From Flectonema sp. DT1601 (taxonomy: Eukaryota > Euglenozoa > Diplonemea > Diplonemida > Diplonemidae): a DNA stretch of 64,000 bases. Below are positions 32,434 to 42,666 of this stretch, one piece after another. The translations under genes were made by a program, and so were the position numbers. Each line of letters opens with the position of its first letter. The first letter of the stretch is position 1. The stretch is taken from assembly GCA_964019425.1 (NCBI GenBank), contig OZ025798.1, positions 1,240,001 through 1,304,000 on the forward strand. Direction: 5' to 3'. Under the pieces are notes generated by a model, which worked only from the letters and a program-made list of their open reading frames with translations, had not been told where the DNA came from and searched no databases.

Positions 32434-34537
32434 ATGGGAGAACCGGAGGAACAGGTACAAGAGATGGAGGAGGCAAAGATGCAGCTTGAAAGTAAAAAAA
32501 ACCGCGAGATTACCGAACTTAAAGAGCGAATTGCAGAACTGATGTTTAAGAAAACACTTCTTCCTGTGACGGAGCAGCTGACGCAGACGCCGTACTCAAA
32601 GAAGCAACTCGAAAGTCAAATCAGCGAACTCGAAAGTCAAAATGACCTCTCTCAGCCTCAAGTTTCTCAACACGTCGCTGGGTCAGGACAGCAGATGATT
32701 GCGATGGAACTTCAGAGTGGATTGACTTCTCTAATGAACCTCGTGGGACAACTGTCTTCAAACTACGGATCTCGTAAACAAGTAGACAGCAAACAAGGAG
32801 GAGACGCAACCTACACAGAGGAAGAGGTCAACTTGATTAGACAGAAGTTAACCTTCGCTCAAAAGGAAGCCGAGGATGCAAAAAAGAGAGAAAACGATGT
32901 GGCCATGCAGTGGAATCTGACGGCAACTAAATACGCGAAAGAGGAGGAAGCGCGCAAGAAGCTAGAGGGTGAACTGGAGGAGGAGCAAAGGAAGGTCGCA
33001 GTAGTTCAGAGAAAGAGTTTTGAGATGGAGAAGGCGACAGGCGATAAGGTTTCAGAAATTGGAGAAGTCAGAAGGGAGTTGGAAAGTCTCAGAAGGGAGT
33101 TCGTACAGCAGCAACAGAAGCTCTCAGAAAACTCGGAATCTCATTCTCATGCAATCACAGAATTACAAATTAAACATGAAGAGCATCTAATTCAACGAGA
33201 GCAGGCACTCAAAAATGAGAATAAAACTTTAATTGCAGACATGACGGCAAAAAGTACTGAGATCACTGAAGTTACTAAAAAGTTTATTTCATTGCAAGAA
33301 GACTACTTCGTTGAAAAGGAATCGCACAAAGTAACAAAAGAGAAGCTGTCGAAAGCAGAACAAAGTTTCGAAGAACTTGATTCCAGTAGAAAGAACTTTA
33401 ATGACGAACTGTTAGAGAAGAAACAAGAACTGACCGCATCTAAAAAGGAAGTGGCATCTCTTAAAAGAGAGCGAACACAAGCAAATGTTCAGATTAAGAA
33501 ACTCGAAAAGAAGACTGAACTTTACGAAAAGAAGATCGCGACGCTGACGGAAAAACAAGGCACAGCTCGTGAGGAGAATAAAGAGATACAACAACAACTT
33601 GAAGAAAAGGTTTGTTACTTCTAATGTCTATATTATTATCTCTTTTCTTAAGGAGACACATCACTAAAATAAAACAAACAGGACGAAGAGAAACAATCTT
33701 TACAAAATGAAATCACTCGACTTGAATCTCAGATCAAGGTGCGACTATCTTATTTATTTTTAATTGTATTCAATTTATGTATCTCTCGACTAATAGCAAC
33801 CTACCTATCGATATACTGCTCTGCTTACTTTAAAATAAAATTAAAAACAGCTGTTAAAGAAAGAGGTTGATGACATGCGACTCAACTCTGAAGTTAAGAC
33901 AATGTCAAAAGAGATTAAAAAGATAAAGCGCAGCTCAAAGGACAAGAACGACGAAGTGATTGAAGTTGAAGATGATTGCGGAAAGAAGAGGAAAGTACAC
34001 CCCCACATTATACTTTCAGGATTCAGAGAGAAGAGACAGATCACGAAAGGGATTACAGAGCTACAAGGAACTCTACTGAAAACTGGAAATGACGGAGGTT
34101 GGGATGAGAGGTGTACTCACATGGTAATCGCTTCACACGATGTTAGGACCATGAAGACGATAGCAGCAGCGCTAACTCATAAGTGGGTAATGCCAAAGAT
34201 TTGGGTCACAGACTCTGTTAAAGCAGGCAAGTGGTTAGATGAAAAGGATTACGGTTATATTCTAAAACACGAGGGGGTGATGGAAAAGAGTATCCACATG
34301 ACTGACGCCTTTTGTTTAGTCGGAGGAAGTGATCGAATCAGAACAGGAACTCAACTAATTGAATTAGGAAAAGGGAAGCTAACCGACAACATCGATAATG
34401 CGAACATCGTTCTAAGAGCTCCAGTTGACGGTAATCATGAAGGAGATCACATGGCCTTCACATGGGAAGGGTTTATCAGCTGGATATTCCCAACTACTTG
34501 GAAACCACCAATCAGTATGTCTCAGGTCGCTGATTAG
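32434..34537 (+). CDS. Coiled-coil protein with C-terminal tandem BRCT domains
   Basis: Exons 32434-33609, 33682-33738 and 33851-34537 give 639 residues. Residues 1-450 are mainly coiled coil, with a break around residues 60-130 (Gln/Ser-rich). A basic stretch (KKIKRSSKDKND...GKKRKVHPH) leads into a first BRCT domain at about 461-555: HIILSGF, CTHMVIASHDVRTMKTIAAAL and the diagnostic W in PKIWVTDSVKAGKW. A second, at about 560-632, shows AFCLVGG, ANIVLRAP and the closing TWEGFISWI. Tandem BRCTs usually bind phosphopeptides. The size and order (coiled coil, basic patch, BRCT pair from about residue 460) recall kinetoplastid KKT4 from memory. XRCC1- or microcephalin-like DNA-repair adaptors are the alternative. 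Confidence 0.8.
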
Positions 34538-35317
34538 AAGTTGAATTTATTCATTCTGGGTACCCACTCGTCATGAACTGTGGAAAGGTATCAGATGTTC
34601 AATCTTTAGAGCCTCTGTCTTAATTCTTTATTTAAATAAGAAAGTCACAACCGCCACGGTAGAAATACAATTTGTGATATCCATCGTGAAGTTGGTCACG
34701 AAGATCTGATGGATACAAAAATAAGTTTTAGATTCCCTCATTTGGAATAGTTTGTTACCGAGAGCTCTACTGTTGACTACTGTGAGCCCTAATGTTGACA
34801 TTAGAGGCTTCTCGTGGATGGTTTTTAGAATTCACTTTACTCGGATTCCGACATTCTTTTTTTGTTTCCGTGTTGTCTACGCATTTCAGATCAAACTGTT
34901 CTTCAACAGTCGCCTGTAATGTTGTTGTTGTTGTTGTTAATTTGTAATGTTAGCTTTCGAAGTAAAATATTCAAACTCAACTTGCCTCTAACTGAAACCC
35001 ACCACTCGGCTCCTTAATTTTGATTGAAGTGCCACACCACACCACAGTAGTTGTTTGTTATTTCGTTTCGATTGGTGCAGTCAGCGATCTGTAGGTCGTT
35101 ACTGTGCTTCCCTCTCTGAGTTCCCTAAACTCGTGCTTTACTCACTTCCAGTATCTTTAGCGCGTAGTTAAAGTTTGGTGTAATACTTTCTCTCTCTCTG
35201 TTGAGTTATTAATTTAATTAACTAACAGGTCATCGACTCATATCTATTGAAGTCAGTTTGCAGTACTTTTGTTTCTATTTTACTTCCTTCAGTAACTCTC
35301 CTTAAGAAGTTCACAAA
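34538..35317 (+). other. Intergenic gap
   Basis: About 780 bases with no supported gene. A short GTT repeat lies near 34921. The acceptor for the next gene is TTTACTTCCTTCAG (AG 35291-35292). Confidence 0.5.
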
Positions 35318-36281
35318 ATGGTAATTACAGCGCTGCTACTGACGGCAGTAGTCAGTCAGAACACTCAATTTGATTATTCTGATGTATGTTTTTATTATCT
35401 TAAATATGTTTGTATTTTAAATATTATTACAAAACAGACGGCTAATTGGTTTCAAGAATCTGCTGAATGTGCAAACAACCTGCAGTCACCTATTGATGTA
35501 TGTCTTGTCTTCTTGTGGTTTCACCTTTTCAAGTATAACTTAAGTAGAAAACAAACAGTTGTTGAGTAGCGAGGCTGAATCAGCACCACCAGCCTTCTTA
35601 AAGCTTTGGATTCCTCGCATACCTGCCGCTAAGAATTTAGTTGCGTATGCGACATCATCAGAACTGTCGATTGATTTGCGTGAACGAGGAATTACTTTAA
35701 CTGGACAGGGATTTTGGTCTCAATACAAACTTCATGATATGGTTTACCACACTCCTTCTGAACACACTTTAGAAGGGAAAAGGTATCCTGTCGAGAGGCA
35801 GCTTATCTTTAAACCATCTGATGTTGAGGCTCTTCAACAGATTCACGGAAGGATTCCTCAAATTATTATTTCAGAACTTTACGAAGTTGGATCAGAAGAT
35901 CTGATGATTCAGTCGATGCAGAAAGCTGGTCTTGTTAGTAACGACATGGGATCAGGATCTGAGATTCAACTTGATTTGAGTTTTAGACCATCATTTAACT
36001 TTTTAAAAGAAGAGTTCTTTGTGTATCCTGGATCTGAAACTGTACCTCCTTGTCAAGAAGTAGTTACTTGGCATGTCTCAGCAAAGGTTAGAACTTTATC
36101 GAGTACACAGCTCAGTTTAATAAAAGATATTATTAAGGGACTGACAAGTACTCACACTAATGGATACCCCAGTAAGAATAAGATTCCCTCTGACCCTCTC
36201 ACCGACAAGGGAAATGCACGTGAATTACAAGAACTAAACAACAGATCAATTAAAAAGCAAAGATTCTATTCTCTCGATTGA
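35318..36281 (+). CDS. Secreted alpha-carbonic-anhydrase-like protein lacking two zinc ligands
   Basis: Exons 35318-35383, 35438-35497 and 35559-36281 give 282 residues. A signal peptide (MVITALLLTAVVSQ) opens it. The alpha-CA fold is shown by NNLQSPID, the block VYHTPSEHTLEGKRYPVERQ and SETVPPCQEVVTWHV. In active enzymes the three zinc ligands are the histidines of HxH and ERH. Here the first is Val104 and the third Gln123, with only His106 left. The active-site Thr is kept in SETVPPC, but its neighbour is Val. It should not hydrate CO2 and resembles the inactive CA-related proteins of animals. Its paralogue downstream keeps all three ligands. The C-terminal 50 residues are basic and Asn/Lys-rich. 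Probably secreted or lumenal, perhaps a binding protein. Confidence 0.85.
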
Positions 36282-36786
36282 TAACTTTATTTAATTTGTG
36301 CTCTTCGTTAGCTACGACCGGGGTGGGGGAGAAAGGATAATTTCGGTATTCCTACCGACTGCTTTATTATGATTTCCCTCTCGCCTTGGTTTAGTGTAAC
36401 CATCTGCCGATAAGAAGAGGATCCCAGACATTTCCCTTCCCACAAACCAATTGCAGTGAAACAATCTTTTTAATTTTCCTTTCTTAAATGACATTTACAT
36501 TTTTTTAAAAAAAAATTCTTCCCGTTTTGTTAATAAATGAAATTCAAGTATTCCCTTCTGGGAATAGTCTTTGAAATCGTTTAAAGTAGTCCCCCTTGAA
36601 AACATTTAAATAGTCTCATCAGGTTGACATATACTAAGTCATGTGGTGTTGAATGGTTGCAGTCAGTTCCTTAAAACAAACGTCAAAGAGAGTAGCTGAG
36701 TTATTATTTTTATGGCAACACTTTGTAAATTGATTTCATTAATATCTAAACTAGTCTTCACTCTCTTGTAGTTCTTGAATTCAAAC
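36282..36786 (+). other. Intergenic gap
   Basis: 500 bases without a gene; acceptor for the next gene is TTCACTCTCTTGTAG (AG 36770-36771). Confidence 0.5.
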
Positions 36787-39700
36787 ATGGCGGACAAATG
36801 TCGCTTTTCAATTGATCGCGGTGGTACCTTCACAGATGTGTACGCTGAGACTCCGAAGGGTGTTCGAGTCATAAAGTTACTGAGTGTTGACCCAGCGAAC
36901 TATGAAAGTGCACCGAGGGAAGGAATTCGTCGTATTTTACACGAGATTTACGGAAACTCTCCAACAGGAGGTAAAGTTCCAGTCGACAAGATTGATTGGA
37001 TTCGAATGGGGACGACGGTAGCGACGAATGCACTTTTAGAGAGAAAAGGAGAGAGAACAGCGTTGGTGATTACGAAAGGATTTCGTGACCTACTTCGCAT
37101 TGGTACGCAAGCAAGACCAGCGATATTCGATCTTTCAGTTAAGATGCCGGAACTTCTTTATTCAAAAGTTGTTGAAATCGAAGAGAGAGTTCGTTTAGTT
37201 CAACCGAATGAGGAAGACGACTCCACATTCGTCATCGGAACTAGTGACGAGCGTGTTGAAGTCCTCCAGGCACCTGATGAAGAACAAGTAAGATCAGAAC
37301 TACAATCTCTATTCGAAGATGGTTATCGATCTGTTGCTGTTGTTTTAATGCATTCTTATACTTTTAATAAACACGAAGAGATTGTTCGCAAGATCGCCAA
37401 GGAAGTCGGCATGCAATTTATCAGCATCTCCTCAGAGCTGATGCCGATGATTAAAATAGTCTCTCGAGGTCTAACGACTTGTGTCGACGCGTACTTAACT
37501 CCGCTAATCGTAAAATACATTGACGACTTTAAGTCAGGTTTTGATAAGAACTTGGATGGTGTTTCCGTCAGTTTCATGCAGAGTGACGGTGGGCTGACTG
37601 ATGCAAAGAAATTCCACGGCTTCAAAGCCATTCTTTCTGGGCCTGCTGGAGGAGCTGTCGGGTACGCACAAACGACGTGGGATGAGGAAACAAAGAAACC
37701 CGTCATTGGTTTCGACATGGGAGGAACTTCGACTGATGTTTCTCGTTTTGGAGGTACCTACGAACACGTCTTTGAAACGAATCTCGCAGGAGTTACGATC
37801 CAATGCCCGCAATTAGACATCACAACAGTTGCTGCTGGTGGCGGGTCGCTTTGCTCATTCGAAGAGGAGCTTTACAGAGTCGGACCCGAATCCGCTGGTG
37901 CTCATCCGGGTCCCGTTTGCTATCGAAAAGGCGGCAAACTCGCTGTCACAGATGCTAACTTAACTCTAGGAAGATTAATTCCTGACTTGTTTCCAAAGAT
38001 CTTCGGTCCTAATGAAAACCTTCCTCTCGATTCCGATGCATCTGAAGCTGCTTTCAAACAGGTCGCCAGCAAGGTCAGCGATGCGGAAGGAGGAGTTGAG
38101 AAATCTGCTGCAGAAGTAGCATTCGGATTTATAAAAGTTGCTAATGAAGCAATGTGTCGCCCAATTAGAAGTCTTACAGAAGCTAAAGGTTATAGTACTG
38201 CTGATCACGTCTTAGCATGTTTTGGTGGAGCTGGAGGACAGCACGCCTGTGCTATCGCGAGATCGCTTGGAATGGAAACAGTTTTTGTTCATCGCCACAG
38301 CGGTATTTTGAGTGCTGTTGGAATTGGATTGGCTGACACAGTTGTTGATGAACAACAACCTGCTCAGAGAATATTTAAAGATGGAACTGATTCGATTGAA
38401 GAATCCTTATCTGTTTTAAGAAAGAAAGTTATCGAAAAGTTAAAGAACGAGAACTTCTCAGACGATGAGATTACAACGGAAGACTATTTGAATCTCAGAT
38501 ACAAAGGAACAGGAACTGCGATGATGGTCAGAAGGCCTCCAGGTGAGAAAGATTTCTCATTTGCGAAAGAATTTGAAACAAACTACAAAAGAGAATACGG
38601 ATTTACTATTCCTGGTCGCGAAATCATTTTAGATGACATCCGACTTCGTGGAGTCGGTAAAGGAATCTCTCTCTCGAAGGAATTAATTACAAAAAGTACT
38701 CAAAAACCGATTCCAATGATGACACACAAAACATATTTCGAAGAGGGCTGGAGGGACACTCCAGTTTATCAGCTCGACAAGATGGGCGCCACCGACATCG
38801 TTGAAGGACCAGCGATCATCATTCAGGGAGGAAGTACTGTTTTAATTGAACCAGAGTGTACAGCAACTGTTACTGAATATGGTGATATTCGAATCAAGGT
38901 TGGTGTGCAATCCTTTAAAATTACGAAGGAACTCGACCACATATCACTTTCGATATTCTCACACAGATTTATGAGCATCGCGGAACAGATGGGACGCGCA
39001 TTGCAGAGAACTGCGATCTCGACCAACATCAAAGAACGTCTCGACTTTTCCTGCGCTCTCTTTGGTCCTGACGGTGGGCTGGTTGCTAACGCTCCACATA
39101 TCCCTGTTCACTTGGGAGCGATGGGGGCGATGGTAAAACAACAAAAAGATCTTTTAGGTGACTCCTGGAAAGAAGGAGATGTTGTTGTTACAAACCATCC
39201 CGCAGTTGGTGGATCACACTTACCAGATATCACAGTAATCACTCCTGTCTTCTTTAATGGAATTCCTGTTTTCTATGTTGCCTGCCGTGGTCATCACGCA
39301 GACATTGGAGGAACAACACCTGGTTCAATACCACCTTTCAGTAAACGACTTGTTGAGGAAGGAGCTCACATTGAAAGTTTCTTCCTCGTGAGAAATGGTG
39401 AATTCCAAGAGAAAGGAATTATTGAACATCTCGAAGCACCTGGCAAGATTGATTTGGGTCCTGGAGAGCCAGAAATGCAAGGTTCGCGTTGCATATCTGA
39501 CAACTTGGCCGATTTGCGCGCTCAAGTTGCAGCTAACCAAAAGGGAATTAATCTGATGAGTGAATTAATAAAACAATACTCCATTGATGTTGTTCAGGCC
39601 TACATGGGATACGTTCAGGAAAACGCTGCGACTGCCGTGAGGGACATGTTAGTGAAAGTCTCTCAAACTGAGGGAACCGAACTCTCAGCTGTCGACCACA

Positions 39701-40575
39701 TGGACGACGGTTCTGAAATCTGTTTGAAAGTTTCAATCGATCCTTCCGTCCCAACTGCGGTCTTCGATTTCGAAGGAACTTCTGCGCAGGTTTACGCGAA
39801 CCACAATTGTCCTTCAGCGGTAGTGTCCTCTGCGATTATTTATTGTTTGAGATGTCTCGTTGATAAAGACATTCCTCTCAATCAAGGATGCATGCATCCG
39901 ATAGACGTTCGAATTCCTAAAAATAGTTTCCTCTCCCCATCCGAGGAATGCGCTGTAGTCGGTGGGAATGTACTGACATCACAACGTGTTACCGATGCCG
40001 TCTTGCAAGCGTTCAATGCCTGCGCTGATTCGCAGGGAGATACTAATAACTTTACTTTTGGAGATGAGAACTTCGGTTACTACGAAACTATTTGTGGAGG
40101 ATCTGGTGCTGGAAGAACTTGGGAAGGAACTTCAGGTGTTCACACTCATATGACAAACACTCGAATTACTGACGCAGAGATATTTGAAAGAAGATACCCA
40201 GTCATGCTTTCAAGGTTTCTATTGAGAGAAGGAACAGGAGGGGCAGGGAAACATCGAGGAGGTGACGGAGCTGTGAGAGAAATTATATTTTTAAAGAAAT
40301 TAACAGCCAGTATACTGTCTGAGAGAAGAGCAGTTGCTCCGAACGGAGGAGGTGGCGGTGGAAATGCAAAGAGAGGCCGCAACACACTCGTAAGAGCAGC
40401 AGACTCTTCGAAGGAGTTATTTAATTCAACACCAACAGCAACTGAGCTCTGGAAGCGTCGCGATGAGGGAACTAAATTCAATTTCGGTGGTAAGAATTCA
40501 ACATCAGTGTCTCGAGGTGATAAATTAATTATAGAAACCCCGGGTGGTGGAGGTTGGGGTTGTAAGAGTCTGTAG
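36787..40575 (+). CDS. OPLAH: ATP-dependent 5-oxoprolinase
   Basis: 1262 residues in one exon, the normal length for the fused eukaryotic enzyme. It hydrolyses 5-oxoproline to glutamate using ATP, in the gamma-glutamyl (glutathione) cycle in the cytosol. The N-terminal hydantoinase-A part starts with the nucleotide-binding FSIDRGGTFTDVYAE and contains MGTTVATNALLERKG, GFRDLL, LSGPAGGAVGYA, GFDMGGTSTDVSRFGG and CFGGAGGQHACAIAR. The hydantoinase-B part, from about residue 715, contains FSCALFGPDGGLVANAPHIP, VTNHPAVGGSHLPDITV and CRGHHADIGGTTPGS. All blocks look intact. The start at ATG 36787 (MADKCRF) rather than an out-of-consensus upstream codon is supported by the acceptor 15 bases before it. 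The gene sits between the two carbonic-anhydrase paralogues. Confidence 0.97.
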   Translation: MADKCRFSIDRGGTFTDVYAETPKGVRVIKLLSVDPANYESAPREGIRRILHEIYGNSPTGGKVPVDKIDWIRMGTTVATNALLERKGERTALVITKGFRDLLRIGTQARPAIFDLSVKMPELLYSKVVEIEERVRLVQPNEEDDSTFVIGTSDERVEVLQAPDEEQVRSELQSLFEDGYRSVAVVLMHSYTFNKHEEIVRKIAKEVGMQFISISSELMPMIKIVSRGLTTCVDAYLTPLIVKYIDDFKSGFDKNLDGVSVSFMQSDGGLTDAKKFHGFKAILSGPAGGAVGYAQTTWDEETKKPVIGFDMGGTSTDVSRFGGTYEHVFETNLAGVTIQCPQLDITTVAAGGGSLCSFEEELYRVGPESAGAHPGPVCYRKGGKLAVTDANLTLGRLIPDLFPKIFGPNENLPLDSDASEAAFKQVASKVSDAEGGVEKSAAEVAFGFIKVANEAMCRPIRSLTEAKGYSTADHVLACFGGAGGQHACAIARSLGMETVFVHRHSGILSAVGIGLADTVVDEQQPAQRIFKDGTDSIEESLSVLRKKVIEKLKNENFSDDEITTEDYLNLRYKGTGTAMMVRRPPGEKDFSFAKEFETNYKREYGFTIPGREIILDDIRLRGVGKGISLSKELITKSTQKPIPMMTHKTYFEEGWRDTPVYQLDKMGATDIVEGPAIIIQGGSTVLIEPECTATVTEYGDIRIKVGVQSFKITKELDHISLSIFSHRFMSIAEQMGRALQRTAISTNIKERLDFSCALFGPDGGLVANAPHIPVHLGAMGAMVKQQKDLLGDSWKEGDVVVTNHPAVGGSHLPDITVITPVFFNGIPVFYVACRGHHADIGGTTPGSIPPFSKRLVEEGAHIESFFLVRNGEFQEKGIIEHLEAPGKIDLGPGEPEMQGSRCISDNLADLRAQVAANQKGINLMSELIKQYSIDVVQAYMGYVQENAATAVRDMLVKVSQTEGTELSAVDHMDDGSEICLKVSIDPSVPTAVFDFEGTSAQVYANHNCPSAVVSSAIIYCLRCLVDKDIPLNQGCMHPIDVRIPKNSFLSPSEECAVVGGNVLTSQRVTDAVLQAFNACADSQGDTNNFTFGDENFGYYETICGGSGAGRTWEGTSGVHTHMTNTRITDAEIFERRYPVMLSRFLLREGTGGAGKHRGGDGAVREIIFLKKLTASILSERRAVAPNGGGGGGNAKRGRNTLVRAADSSKELFNSTPTATELWKRRDEGTKFNFGGKNSTSVSRGDKLIIETPGGGGWGCKSL

Positions 40576-41032
40576 TCTTACTCTGAAGTTACTTAAAAAG
40601 TATTTTATTATTCAACGGTGCCATGAAGGATCCGATTAGTCGGTTTCCCGTAAGGCGCTATATCCTTTATGTAGTCTTTGATTAAAAGAGATACGAAGGT
40701 TTAGTACTTTGTGAGTAGTTACAGAATAGGTTGACTTGTTAACTAGTGATTGTTGTTCATCAACTGATGTTCATTAAGAGTGACTTGTACCCCATCCAAA
40801 TACAATTAACAAAATATACCTTTAGGAAGGTACTTATTCTGCTGTTAACATTTTTAGTTTTACTCGACTTCAAAACACTACTGTTGTGAAAAATGAAAAA
40901 AAAAGGAAAAATGGGGAATAATATGAATTTATTTATTTATTTCATCGGAGCTCCGCGACTAACTTTACTCTCTGTGTGCGTAGCTTCCTCACAAATAACT
41001 TTTCTTTCATTTCGTAGAATAAAATTCAACAA
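40576..41032 (+). other. Intergenic gap
   Basis: About 460 bases with no gene; ends in TTTCTTTCATTTCGTAG (AG 41016-41017), 15 bases before the next ATG. Confidence 0.5.
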
Positions 41033-42216
41033 ATGCGAGCTGCAGTGTTCATGTTGTTTGCTGGGGTTGCATTAGGAGCTTCAGGGAACTCTCATTGGGA
41101 TTACACAAATCCAATGAATTGGGTTGAAGTCGATCATCAGTGTGCTGGTGAAGAACAATCTCCGATTGATGTTCAAATTGATGAATCGATGCAATCGTCT
41201 CCGTCATTCTTAAAATTATTTGTTCCGAGAGTGAACCTTCAGACTCTTAAACTTCACACGAAAGGTCACAATATTCAACTCGATCTCGCAAAGCTAAACA
41301 TCACTTTGACTACCAGCACCCTTGGACTGCAGTACTCGCTGTTACAAGTTCATTACCACACTCCTTCTGAACATACGATTAATGGAAAGAGATATCCCCT
41401 TGAGAGACATATGGTCTTCTTACCAAGTGATTATAAACGTGTGTTAACTTCTTCAGTTAATTAGTTTATTTTAATGTTTCTTATCAAATAAAGTAAATAC
41501 ACAAAACAGATAATGTTGATAAAGACAAAGGAATTGTTGTATTCGCTGAGTTGTATGAAATCAACGACGTTAAACCTGATCAGATGGTCTCTCGTCTGTT
41601 GGAACGAATTGATGAGTCAGTCGATACCGAAGGCATCGAAGTTTTTCCAATTTTTGACTTTCAAAGTGACGACTTTGTTCTTTATCGAGGATCACTCACT
41701 ACCCCTCCGTGTACTGAAGGAGTCGGTTGGCATGTGTCAACTAAACTACACACGATATCAAGGTTTGTTATTGTTGTTGTTGTTGTCTTCTAATATCAAA
41801 TAATTAACTCCCCAAAGATTATTTATAATAATCAAAAACAGGAATCAAGCTGAGTCGATGAACAACATAATTAGTCATCAAGAAATTTCAGCACCTGGAG
41901 GAACACCGGGAATTACACAAGGGATTTCATGTATGTTTATTATTATTGTTATTACTGGGACACCGTAATTGGTATTCTTTTCGCTCTCCTTGGCTGGCGA
42001 ATATTTAATAGAAAAGGCACTAAGTAATTGTTCGCATTAAAACAAAATTAATTATATGGTGCCGATTATTCTTTTAATGACTTAAAAAAAAAAAAAACAG
42101 ACGCCAAAGGTAACGCTCGTCCGCTGCAAAACATCAACTCGCGATGCGTATCTTCTGTACCCGGCATTCAGTGCACTGACCCGCTGTTAAGGAAGAAGTG
42201 GTTTGGACCAAATTAA
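41033..42216 (+). CDS. Secreted alpha-carbonic anhydrase, catalytic residues intact
   Basis: Exons 41033-41438, 41510-41762, 41842-41930 and 42101-42216 give 287 residues. A signal peptide (MRAAVFMLFAGVALGAS) precedes HWDYTNPMNWV and the QSPIDVQ block. The zinc ligands are His107 and His109 in QVHYHTPSEH and His126 in PLERHMVF. The proton-relay/Thr199 block is intact as SLTTPPCTEGVGWHV. It should hydrate CO2 to bicarbonate outside the cell or in a lumen. Two C-terminal cysteines (SRCVSSVPGIQCTDP) may form a disulphide. It shares clear similarity over most of its length with the carbonic-anhydrase-like gene at 35.3 kb, but intron positions differ, so the duplication is not recent. Confidence 0.9.
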
Positions 42217-42666
42217 TAATTGAAAAGAGTAACTAGTGGCGGTGTTATCGCCTCGCTGGACTTCAGCAGTTCTTCCGAACTCGCTGAGTAGTTCAGCCGT
42301 CTTTATAATCTTTTTTGGAATACAATTTCGGAAGTATTCTTATTTCTGTATTAAGCAGTGCACTCTTTTAGTAGTCAACTTCTACACGTCGTCAGCCTAA
42401 ATCAAATGAAGTGTATCGGGACAACTGTCACTTCTACCAGTGTATCGGGACAACTGTCACTTCTACCAGTGTATCGGGACAACTGTCACTTCTACCAGTG
42501 TATCGGGACAACTGTCACTTCTACCAGTTACGGTGATAATGTTACGCTAGTTAAGCTTCTGTTTCAGTCAGACTAGACCCTAAAAACAGAATGTGAGTTT
42601 TGTAGTCTCGATTTGATTTCTATTTGGCGATTTTATTTTATTTAATCAGATGGTGTGTCCTTACTA
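42217..42666 (+). other. Intergenic gap with minisatellite
   Basis: 450 bases holding the 29-base minisatellite and, at its end, TTTATTTTATTTAATCAG (AG 42648-42649), the likely acceptor for the next gene. Confidence 0.5.
42412..42527 (+). repeat. 29-base minisatellite, four exact copies
   Basis: Unit begins TGTATCGGGACAACTGTC; copies start at 42412, 42441, 42470 and 42499 with no differences. 29 is not a multiple of three, which fits a non-coding location. Confidence 0.95.
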
